This document shows positions 52,517-60,521 of a stretch of DNA of 64,000 nucleotides, one piece after another; position 1 is the stretch's first letter, and each line of letters begins with the position of its first letter. The stretch is from assembly GCA_040881995.1 (NCBI GenBank), contig JBBECD010000199.1:11988-75987 (forward strand), given 5' to 3'. The position numbers and the translations under genes are program-made. The DNA is from JAQCEJ01 sp040881995. Its GTDB lineage: Bacteria > Planctomycetota > Planctomycetia > Planctomycetales > Planctomycetaceae. The notes beneath the pieces were generated by a model that was given only the letters and a program-made list of their open reading frames with translations, searched no databases and was not told the origin of the DNA.

Positions 52517-55500
52517 TTATTCACTCGCGGCGGTTTCCGCCGACGCGGATTTGATCCATTCATCGATACGGTGCACGCTGCCGTCGCTGCCGAGCGTGAC
52601 CATTGCTTCTCCGATGGCGAGCGCCCCGGAGGTGAGCCGGCTTGCCAGCGACAATTTCTTTTCGACTTGGCCGTTGTCCGCGCCGACCAATTCAATTGTT
52701 CCATTCGTATGCACGACGACGACCCCGCGCTCGGTTTGAACCGGAGCGCCGGCGAGTCCGTTGCCGTTGAGGGGCAATTCCCAGATCGATTTCGGTTCGT
52801 CGTCCAACTGAAAGCAGTTGAGCGTTTCGGTTCCTACTTGCACGCACAGTTTATTGCCGATGGTCCATAGCCGTCGCGACGCGGGCGCCTTCAATTTAAC
52901 CGCATGCAGTTTGTCGAACGTCGAGGCGTCCCAGATGCTGAGCTCTCCGGAAGCGTCGGCGATGCACAACCGGCCGTCGATGATGGCAGGAGAGACGTCG
53001 ACCGGATGATCTAACTGCACCGATGAAATTTCCGCGAGGTGCACCGGGGTGGGTGACTGGCGGAGCTGCAATTTCACCATCTTGCCGTTTTCATCGATGG
53101 CGATCAGATGTTCGTCATCGACCGGAAGAATCGATCGCCAGCGTAACGCGGGATCGGCTCCGCTCGTCGCGGCAAATTCTTCAACCGGGGGAAGTCCCGG
53201 CGATCGCTGGATGAGGCGAATCCGGCCCCCCGCCGAGACGAGGATCCCGTCTGCCCACGGAAAAGGATCGTGATCGATGGGGGCTTCGAGCGTCTGGTCG
53301 GCTTCCACCTGTCCCGCGGCATTCAACACCCACAACCGGGGTTTCTCCCCGCCGATCGCGACAGCCATTCGGCCGTTCGGCAAAGCGACTGCCCGCGGCG
53401 TTTCTTTTAACGTTTCGGAGATCGGCAACGAGGTCGTCGGCGAGAGCTTAAACCCGCCGGGCGTGAAATCGTTCAGGCCGATCTTGAAGACGTCTCCCGT
53501 TTCATTCACGAGAACCGCGGAGTTGCCGTCGACGGCGGAAACGCGGAGCACCGGCGAGCCGAGAATCGTCCGCCAGGGACTTGTCATTTCTTCGCGAGCG
53601 ACTTGTGCAAAGTAGACCGCGGTGCTGAAGGGCTGTTTGCGGCCGACGTACACGAAGTCGCCGATCATTTGCAAGGGCTGCGAACTCAATCCGACGGCAA
53701 GTTGACGCGAATCGGGTTTAATGGCGTCCCCTTCGACTTCGAGGCGCCGAAACGCCGTGCTCGACATCCAGAGCTGTCCGTTGGGGCCGGCGGTAACGTA
53801 AATGCGTCCCCCCTTCCCTTCTTCGACCTGGAACATGGCGACGCGGGACAGAGCGGGTTGTCCCGCTTCATCCGAGACCGTAAAAACCGTGATCCGCTCG
53901 CCGCTCGACGGAACAAAAAGCTGATTCCCGCGAACGGCCAGTTCGTCGCGCACGTGTCCGTCCACCTTTTGCGAACCGGCGATGCGCAACGGCTGCTCGG
54001 GCGACGTGACCGACAACATGCGCAGCAACGAGGAATCCGCCGTGTTGTTTTCCGCCGCAAGGACCATCGAACCGAGCGTCATCAGCGGTGCCGCGATGGT
54101 CGACGGTTTGTGGCCGAGATATGTGACGCGGCTGCAAAGCAAGGGACGCAGTCCCAGCGTGTAGACCACCCCTTCATTCCCGGCGACGACGAGGGCGTTT
54201 CCCTGCGCGGCGACGGCGGGCGCTCCCGACAATTCCTGCGGGAATTTCAGATGAAAGTTCAACCGCCCCGACTCCTGATCGATGCGCCATAAATTCCCGC
54301 CGGTGGCGGCGATGTAGATCTGCCCCTCAAACAGGAGCGGGCTACCGACCAGTTCTCCGGTCAGCGGTTGCCGCCAGACGATCGATCCGTCCTGCCGCGA
54401 CAGATAACGCAGTTCGCGTTCAACGGTGTGAAACGCGAGCAATCCCGAGATCGAGGTCTGCATCGGCTGGGGGAAGAACGGTGCATCATCTCCCAGCGTC
54501 TGCGACCACTGCGGAATGCCGGTCATCGTGTCGACGGCGAACACTGCATCCTGTGCCAGCACAAATGCGACTTGATTCTCCGATTGCACGTTCGTCCGCG
54601 AGCGGGCATGCGGCGTGAGGGCGATTTTCGGAATGTTATTCGCGGGGGGCGCGGGGGGCAACGCGTCGACCGTCTCGTCGTTCTGCGTCACCAGCGACTT
54701 TTCGAGATCGAGCGCGCGGTTGAGCGCATTGCGCAGATCCGAATTCCCCGAAATGAATTCATCGCGCGGATAGCGGTCGAGCAACTGCTGACGGTTGCGC
54801 AGCGCTTCGAGGGTATCGCGATCGTCCAGCGCGGCCATCATTTTCTGCAAGGTCTCGGTCAACGCCTCATGCCGGCGGAGCAACGACTCCGACGCGTTCT
54901 GTGCGGCGGCGACCTGCTGTTGAATGTCGGATTTCGAATCCTCTTCGCTGTTCAAATCGACAAGCGCCAACGCTTCGGCCGAGGTCTGCAATAACGGGCG
55001 CTCCAGCCGCGACCCGGCGGATTTCGCCGCTTCTAACGCGATAATTTCGGCGTAATGGACGATGGCCGGCTTGCGGCCGGCGAAGTCTTCGTCGCGGCGG
55101 TGAACTTTCAACAATTCGTTTAACGCGTCGAGCGCCGACTGCCAGTCGGGGACCGAGCCGGCGAGGTATTGATCGACCTTGGCGACGCTCAAATTCCAAC
55201 GGGCTTCGGGAGCCATGCGGTGCCGGCCATGCGCCTCGATGAAATTTTCGAACAGAGGAATGGCTTGGTTGTAGTCCCGCTGCTCGAACCGGCCATACGC
55301 CTCGTCGTAAAACCGCTGGCCTGAGTCGCGCAGAATGATGAAGTAAAAGGTCGCTCCCAGAAGCAGAAGGATCAGCGTCCCGCCCCCCAGCCCCAGGACG
55401 AGCGGCGAGCGGAGCAGTTCCTGTTCGCCGGGGCGCGCGGAGGCGAACTCTTTTTTCAAGCGGGAGACGATGGCCTGATCGTTCGACGAAGGGGGGGGAG

Positions 55501-56410
55501 AGGCTGATGCCGGGGCGGACTTCGCGGGCTTATCCCGTTCCTTCGAAGGAGCAGATTTTTCCCCCGCCACGATTTCGCCCGATGACGCATGGGAGCGGGA
55601 TAAAAAGATCCCGCTCGTGGCGTCGTCCGTCGCCTCCTCCACCACTTCCAGATCGATTTCCATGAGCGTCGGTTCCGGCGCGGGGGTGGCCGGGGCATCG
55701 AGAATCCCGATCGGCGCATCGTCGCCGTCATCGTCGAAGAGCGAATTCTTCTTGCTCGGCGGACTCTCGTTCCGCTCGACCTTCGTCTCCTTTTTATCCT
55801 TCTTCGATTTCTGCGGCGCGGCGTCCTTGAGGGGATTGGTCTCTTTTTGAGAACCGGCGGTCTTAGTCGGACTCGCGTTTTTCGACGAAAGGGTATGCTT
55901 TGGGGATGTCCCGGTCTTCTCGGCGCGGACATCCTTTACGGCCTTGATCTCCGGCTTTTTCTCCGGTTTACTTTCCGGTTTGACCGGTGCGGGAGGGGGC
56001 GCTATGGGCCGGGACGTGAATTGGGGAATCAGATCGTCGGTTAACGGCTTCAGGTCGATCTCCGCAGAAAGCCCTCCCAGGATCGGCACGAGTTCCTTGG
56101 CGCTGGAGTCTTCCTCGCCGGACTCGGCTTGCGCGAGGCAGACGTCGACCTGACCGATCTGCAGGACGTCCCCCTCTTTTAACGAAGAAAAGCTGACCGA
56201 CTTGCCGTTGACTTCGACTCCGTGCGTTGAGCCGGAGGTGACTTCGTATCCGTCTTTCTTCCAGGCAATGCGGCAATGGAGCGGTTGGACGTCTTTGTCC
56301 ACGATCCGTATATCGCTGGAAGAATGACTGCCGATCGAGAGCGGAGCCTGCTTGGTCAGTTCGCGCCGCTCCGTGGTCCCATCCAGATATCGAATTTCAA
56401 GTATCGCCAT
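52517..56410 (-). CDS. FHA domain - membrane - PQQ-like beta-propeller protein
   Basis: The 1297-residue protein has an FHA domain (about 1-95; 'SIGSHSSSDIRIVDKDVQPLHCRI' carries the GSH..SDI...VS.HC pattern), a disordered Lys/Glu/Pro linker (about 110-340), one TM segment ('LVLGLGGGTLILLLLGATFYF', about 350), TPR-like helices, and a large PQQ-like beta-propeller (about 600-1290; 'ALVVAGNEGVVYTLGLRPLL', 'LCIADASGELSIWDASTFDK'). A cytoplasmic FHA would read phosphothreonine, while the propeller acts outside. It follows the zinc-ribbon ExbD gene by 70 bp, suggesting a signalling link to the ExbBD motor. Confidence 0.92.
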   Translation of the reverse strand: MAILEIRYLDGTTERRELTKQAPLSIGSHSSSDIRIVDKDVQPLHCRIAWKKDGYEVTSGSTHGVEVNGKSVSFSSLKEGDVLQIGQVDVCLAQAESGEEDSSAKELVPILGGLSAEIDLKPLTDDLIPQFTSRPIAPPPAPVKPESKPEKKPEIKAVKDVRAEKTGTSPKHTLSSKNASPTKTAGSQKETNPLKDAAPQKSKKDKKETKVERNESPPSKKNSLFDDDGDDAPIGILDAPATPAPEPTLMEIDLEVVEEATDDATSGIFLSRSHASSGEIVAGEKSAPSKERDKPAKSAPASASPPPSSNDQAIVSRLKKEFASARPGEQELLRSPLVLGLGGGTLILLLLGATFYFIILRDSGQRFYDEAYGRFEQRDYNQAIPLFENFIEAHGRHRMAPEARWNLSVAKVDQYLAGSVPDWQSALDALNELLKVHRRDEDFAGRKPAIVHYAEIIALEAAKSAGSRLERPLLQTSAEALALVDLNSEEDSKSDIQQQVAAAQNASESLLRRHEALTETLQKMMAALDDRDTLEALRNRQQLLDRYPRDEFISGNSDLRNALNRALDLEKSLVTQNDETVDALPPAPPANNIPKIALTPHARSRTNVQSENQVAFVLAQDAVFAVDTMTGIPQWSQTLGDDAPFFPQPMQTSISGLLAFHTVERELRYLSRQDGSIVWRQPLTGELVGSPLLFEGQIYIAATGGNLWRIDQESGRLNFHLKFPQELSGAPAVAAQGNALVVAGNEGVVYTLGLRPLLCSRVTYLGHKPSTIAAPLMTLGSMVLAAENNTADSSLLRMLSVTSPEQPLRIAGSQKVDGHVRDELAVRGNQLFVPSSGERITVFTVSDEAGQPALSRVAMFQVEEGKGGRIYVTAGPNGQLWMSSTAFRRLEVEGDAIKPDSRQLAVGLSSQPLQMIGDFVYVGRKQPFSTAVYFAQVAREEMTSPWRTILGSPVLRVSAVDGNSAVLVNETGDVFKIGLNDFTPGGFKLSPTTSLPISETLKETPRAVALPNGRMAVAIGGEKPRLWVLNAAGQVEADQTLEAPIDHDPFPWADGILVSAGGRIRLIQRSPGLPPVEEFAATSGADPALRWRSILPVDDEHLIAIDENGKMVKLQLRQSPTPVHLAEISSVQLDHPVDVSPAIIDGRLCIADASGELSIWDASTFDKLHAVKLKAPASRRLWTIGNKLCVQVGTETLNCFQLDDEPKSIWELPLNGNGLAGAPVQTERGVVVVHTNGTIELVGADNGQVEKKLSLASRLTSGALAIGEAMVTLGSDGSVHRIDEWIKSASAETAASE

Positions 56411-56480
56411 AGATGACTCGTTATGTTCTTCTGCAAGTCCCCGTCGTCTTACGCGGTGATTTGGCTTCGGTTATCGTTGA

Positions 56481-57452
56481 TCAATCATCACTGCCGCTGT
56501 GCGCCGCCATACGGATGCGCTGCATTCCCACTTCGTTCGCCGAATCGATAACGGCCACGACGATTTCATGCCAGGCTTTATCGTGCGCCATGAGCATCAG
56601 TTCGGTTTTCTTTTCCAGGAGCATCTTGTTCGTGAGGACTTGCGGCAGGCTCGCCAGTGCGGTGAGCGGCTCGTCGTCGATGAGAATCGCGTTGCGTTCG
56701 TCGATCTCGACGATGATCGAATCCTCTTTGAAATCGTCGAGCGTTTGGAGCGATTGTGCCGCCCCTTTTTTGTCGGGATTGGGAGGGGGAACCTCGATGG
56801 TTTTCTGCAGACTGAACGACGCGGTAATCATAAAGAAAATCAGCAGCAAAAAGGTGCAGTCGACCATCGGCGTGAGATCCATCTCGTCGACATCCGATTT
56901 CATCCTGCGGATGATTAACTCGTCGTCGCCTTCGCCGCCGGCGAGGTACGCGGGCTTTCGAGGGGGCGGAGGTTTGGCGGGCGCCGATCCCGACGGACGA
57001 ACCTCGGCCGGCTGGTGGGTCTCAAACGGCCGCCTCGATTCTGCGGCGGGCCGCGTTGCCAGCGGATGGCGGGTTTCCGGCGGGGGCTGCGTTTCCGCGG
57101 GCGCGTCGTCGTCGTCCCAGCCGAGATCGAGCATTTCTCCTTCTTCGGACGCAAAGGCGGCGGCGTTCTCTTCGTCGACGTGTTCGTCGTCCCAAGCCTC
57201 GTCCGATTCCCAGCGAACGCGCCCCCATTCATCCTCGTCGGTCGCGTCCGGGGCGTCGGAGGGGGATCGCTGCGCTTCAGCACCTTCCGCCTCGATGTCC
57301 GATGCGGCGGGATCGAATGTCGCCTCTCCCATATCCTCCAGCGGCACGATGATTCGCGCTTGGCAGCGCGGACACTGCACCGGACTGCCGGCCTTGCGCG
57401 TGGCGATTCCGGATAGCTGTCGGCACTGGGGACATCGAAAACGGATCGGCAT
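56481..57452 (-). CDS. Zinc-ribbon - ExbD/TolR fusion protein
   Basis: Of 323 residues, the first 40 form a zinc ribbon (CPQC at about 7-10 and CPRC at about 28-31), about 45-180 form an acidic, Pro-rich linker, and from about 195 there is an ExbD/TolR domain: 'VDEMDLTPMVDCTFLLLIFF' with the functional Asp in the single TM helix. ExbD works with ExbB as proton-driven stator in the inner membrane. The zinc ribbon in the cytoplasm is an unusual addition. It lies 72 bp after the plain ExbD gene. Confidence 0.92.
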   Translation of the reverse strand: MPIRFRCPQCRQLSGIATRKAGSPVQCPRCQARIIVPLEDMGEATFDPAASDIEAEGAEAQRSPSDAPDATDEDEWGRVRWESDEAWDDEHVDEENAAAFASEEGEMLDLGWDDDDAPAETQPPPETRHPLATRPAAESRRPFETHQPAEVRPSGSAPAKPPPPRKPAYLAGGEGDDELIIRRMKSDVDEMDLTPMVDCTFLLLIFFMITASFSLQKTIEVPPPNPDKKGAAQSLQTLDDFKEDSIIVEIDERNAILIDDEPLTALASLPQVLTNKMLLEKKTELMLMAHDKAWHEIVVAVIDSANEVGMQRIRMAAHSGSDD

Positions 57453-57524
57453 GGGTTCAACTCATTCCCGGTATTTGCATTCGCAGGTTCATGTGCGTTT
57501 CGTCAACCCGCATTGATTCTCGCG

Positions 57525-57974
57525 TTATTGTTCTTCATTCACGCCTATATAGAATTGGGCCCCTTCGACTTCGGTGACGGCGCGGGCCACGGCTTGCACA
57601 AAACCGTGTTCGACCTGTCGCTCCGCCTTGATGATGACGTGATTCTGCGTATTCTTCGCGTTGTCGCTCACCAGTTTGCGGACTGCTTCGACGCTGATTT
57701 CCGGACCATCGCCATCCCCCTGCAGAATGCGCGGCGGATCGCCGGCGAGAATCGTGAGAATCAGGGCGCTTTCGGTTTCGACGCCGATCCCGTAGTTCGC
57801 CGTCGGCACGTCGAGGTCGGGGGTCGATTGCATCGTCGACGTCACCATAAAAAAGATCAGCAATTGAAATACGCAATCGATCATCGGCGTGATGTCGATG
57901 TCGGCGTCGTCGGGTTCGCGCGACGGGGCGGCGAAGCCTTCATCGGTGTCGTTAAACAGACTTCGCTTGGCCAA
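57525..57974 (-). CDS. exbD: ExbD/TolR family protein
   Basis: The 149-residue protein has a short N-terminus, the TM helix with the proton-carrying Asp ('DIDITPMIDCVFQLLIFFMV') and a periplasmic domain. It is of normal ExbD length. It starts 2 bp after the ExbB gene ends and is followed by the zinc-ribbon ExbD. The pair ExbB-ExbD forms a proton-driven motor for TonB-like or Tol-like machines. Confidence 0.95.
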   Translation of the reverse strand: MAKRSLFNDTDEGFAAPSREPDDADIDITPMIDCVFQLLIFFMVTSTMQSTPDLDVPTANYGIGVETESALILTILAGDPPRILQGDGDGPEISVEAVRKLVSDNAKNTQNHVIIKAERQVEHGFVQAVARAVTEVEGAQFYIGVNEEQ

Positions 57975-57976
57975 GC

Positions 57977-58645
57977 TCAGTCCCCTTTATTTTGATGGAC
58001 CGCCAGATCGAGTTCTTCGATGAGGCGTCCGAGTTGAAATTGAACGGCGTCCTGCAGCTTGCCCATGCGGACGTGAATAGCCGACCCGGCGAGCACGAGC
58101 GGAATGGCGACAAACAGGCCGACGGCGGTCGTCCAGAGGGCGAAGCTGATGTCGCCGGCGAGTGCGGTGGGGTCGCCTCCCCCTTTTTGCATCGTGGCGA
58201 TTTTGGCGAACGCCCCGATCATGCCGAGCACCGTGCCCAGCAGCCCCAACATCGGCTCGGTCTTAACGACCGAACCGATCCACGCCACGCGGTATTCGAG
58301 GTCGGCGATCACGTCGCGCTCGAATTTATCCGCGAGCAGCCGCCGGAGCTTCGGGATCGGCAACTCGCGGTTTTCGACGGCGACGATCGTGAGCTGCGGA
58401 ACGGCTTTGTTCCAGAGTTGCGGCGTATCGCAGTAATTCGCCAGTCCTTCGAAATCTTTCTGACGCAGTCGTTCGCGGACTTCGGCAAGAAACTGCTCGC
58501 CCGCTTCGTCGTTGGAAAATCGCTTCTGGGCGATGCGGCGTATCACCAGTGCGACGCAGTACGCACCGTAGAACGCCATCGCTCCCATGGCGAAGTAAAT
58601 TCCCACACCGATGACATCGAAAATTTGCTCGTAGGTATATCCCAT
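57977..58645 (-). CDS. exbB: ExbB/TolQ/MotA family proton channel protein
   Basis: The 222-residue protein shows three TM segments, with the first near residues 10-30 and the conserved pair late ('SVVKTEPMLGLLGTVLGMIG' and 'FALWTTAVGLFVAIPLVLAG'), the region that carries the conserved Thr and Pro of TolQ/ExbB. It forms the pentameric channel of the motor. It is directly followed by exbD (2 bp) and preceded by the TonB-like gene with a 169-bp gap. Confidence 0.95.
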   Translation of the reverse strand: MGYTYEQIFDVIGVGIYFAMGAMAFYGAYCVALVIRRIAQKRFSNDEAGEQFLAEVRERLRQKDFEGLANYCDTPQLWNKAVPQLTIVAVENRELPIPKLRRLLADKFERDVIADLEYRVAWIGSVVKTEPMLGLLGTVLGMIGAFAKIATMQKGGGDPTALAGDISFALWTTAVGLFVAIPLVLAGSAIHVRMGKLQDAVQFQLGRLIEELDLAVHQNKGD

Positions 58646-58814
58646 ATTGCGTGGTTCTTCTTTACTGGTGCCAAGTTGACGGTTATTTCGTTGAATTGCA
58701 GTCGTTCAATCTATCGTCTTCGGGCATCTCATGCCGCCCCGCTTCGGTGCGTGGGTTTCACCAGACTCGAGGCCGTTCTTTGCGGAGACGCGGCGGAATT
58801 ACGCTGAGCGCCGA

Positions 58815-59732
58815 TCACTCCAAAAACGTCTGCCGCGATACGTAAAACTCGAAATCGTTTCTGTTGCCGCGGACCCCAAAATACGTACGTCGGATTTGTT
58901 CCGGCCTTTTGTTGCGGTACTTTCGTTCGAGATCGGCCAGCATCGCTTCGGTTTCGGGCGAATAAAAATGAAAGATAAGTCCGTCGCCAACCTGCACGCC
59001 CGCTTTGCGCGCTTTTTCGATGAGCAGCACGTCCGCCTTTTTGCGGTCGCCTCCCTGCCACGTCATGAACAGCCGTTTTTCGTCCTTGCCCGAATTGATC
59101 ACTCGTGCTTGCGGCTTGTCATCAGATAATCGCGAGAGATACACAATTCTGCCGTCGTTCTGCAGGATGCCGAGTTCGATGCCGAAAAAATCGAGTTGAG
59201 CCGCATAGGTTTCGAGAGCGTCGCGGTCGCCCCAACGGACGAACCAGCGTTCTTCGCGGCCGAAGCCGGCTTTACCGGGACCGGCTCCGAGAGCGCGTCG
59301 TCCCGTCCCGGAGGCGCTTCCGACTTTCCCCGCGTTCAATGTATCTTGTTGAAACTGCTGGACCGCCTGATTGGTCGCTTCATCGGCGACGTCGATCACG
59401 TTTTCGAGCGTTTCCTGAATCTGCGTTTCTTCCGCTTCGACCTCGGCCATCGAGGGGTCGTCCGTTTCCGGTTCGGGCGAATCGACCTGCAGCGTTTCGT
59501 CGATGGCGCCGTCTTCGACGCCGCCGGGCAGTTCCACCATTTCCACGGGAACCGCTTGGCGCGGAGCAGGGAGTCGATTAACGAACCAGTATGCACCCAG
59601 CACCGCGACGCCGAAGCCGAGAAAGACCACGATCGCCATCATCTGCGAGCTAAACAGATCATAGCGAGTCACCTTCAGCACGGGTGCCGGCGGCAGATGA
59701 TGTTGTGAGAGCGATTGGCGACGAGCAGACAT
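58815..59732 (-). CDS. Single-pass TonB-like energy-transducer candidate (305 aa)
   Basis: The start chosen is the ATG at 59732 with GAGG upstream. It has one N-terminal TM segment ('MMAIVVFLGFGVAVLGAYWF', about 30-50), an acidic Pro/Glu-rich extended region, and a C-terminal globular domain ('GREERWFVRWGDRDALETYA', 'FGVRGNRNDFEFYV'). The layout is that of TonB or AgmX-type transducers, but no TonB box or clear TonB C-terminal domain is recognised. It is the first gene of the cluster with exbB and two exbD genes. Role by context: the moving partner of the ExbBD motor. Confidence 0.8.
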   Translation of the reverse strand: MSARRQSLSQHHLPPAPVLKVTRYDLFSSQMMAIVVFLGFGVAVLGAYWFVNRLPAPRQAVPVEMVELPGGVEDGAIDETLQVDSPEPETDDPSMAEVEAEETQIQETLENVIDVADEATNQAVQQFQQDTLNAGKVGSASGTGRRALGAGPGKAGFGREERWFVRWGDRDALETYAAQLDFFGIELGILQNDGRIVYLSRLSDDKPQARVINSGKDEKRLFMTWQGGDRKKADVLLIEKARKAGVQVGDGLIFHFYSPETEAMLADLERKYRNKRPEQIRRTYFGVRGNRNDFEFYVSRQTFLE

Positions 59733-59929
59733 CAAACCTCGAAGTCGTAATCCATAAAATTGAAAGTTGTGAACGGCAGGTGAGTCAAGAAGAGACGGTT
59801 CAATGATGCCCAAACGAACGCCCGTGTTATCGCAGTGATCTTGAAGATAAACGGAATGAGAATGAGATTCAACCGGTCGGCGTCAGTTTATGAATTGACG
59901 TGACCTGCCGTTTATGTCTGCCTTTGCGT

Positions 59930-60307
59930 TCAAGGTTTTTCGGCGATGGCGCACCGGCAGACGCTGTTTCCGCATCCGGGACAGCCATTTCCGTACTTGA
60001 TCGCGACGGCCTGTTCCAGATCGACGCCGCTGATATTGGCCAGCGTAGCCAGCCACGCCAGCACGTCGGCGAATTCAGCCGCCAGTTCTTCGGGCGATCC
60101 TTCGCGCAAGGCCGCAGCCAGTTCGCCGACTTCCTCCATAAACCACATAAACGTTCCGTCAACGCCGCGCGTTTCGTCTTTGCTCGAGTACATCGTCTGA
60201 ATGATCGATTGCCAGTTGCGCAAGGTCATGGTTCCGGACGCCGGAGAAGAAGAGGAAGAAAGCGAAGCGTCCGAACAACGTGCAGGTTCTGATGTGGGCA
60301 TTGACAT
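59930..60307 (-). CDS. MazG-like nucleotide pyrophosphohydrolase with C-terminal zinc motif
   Basis: The protein (125 residues from ATG 60307; ATG 60301 is also possible) has the MazG helix motifs 'FMWFMEEVGELAAALREG' (ExxEL) and 'AAEFADVLAWLATLANISG' (ExxD), which bind magnesium for hydrolysis of nucleoside triphosphates, usually for nucleotide pool cleaning. The C-terminus contains 'CPGCGNSVCRC', a zinc-binding tail found in some planctomycete and archaeal-like members. It stands apart, with no operon partner evident. Confidence 0.9.
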   Translation of the reverse strand: MSMPTSEPARCSDASLSSSSSPASGTMTLRNWQSIIQTMYSSKDETRGVDGTFMWFMEEVGELAAALREGSPEELAAEFADVLAWLATLANISGVDLEQAVAIKYGNGCPGCGNSVCRCAIAEKP

Positions 60308-60521
60308 TCCAACAAGAACAACATTCCGCCGTAAACAATTTTTCGGGGCGTTGTCGTCAACTTTCAATGAGGAACGAAAGGAATTCGATGAGATCGCCGA
60401 TTTGTATGTCTCACCTTAATTGTACCAGACATCGAATTGAGTTGAAGGGATTAAAGACGAGTTTGTCGCAGATGAGAGCAACTTTCTGGCGGATGACGGC
60501 ACAGAAAAGCCGCGGGCCGCG

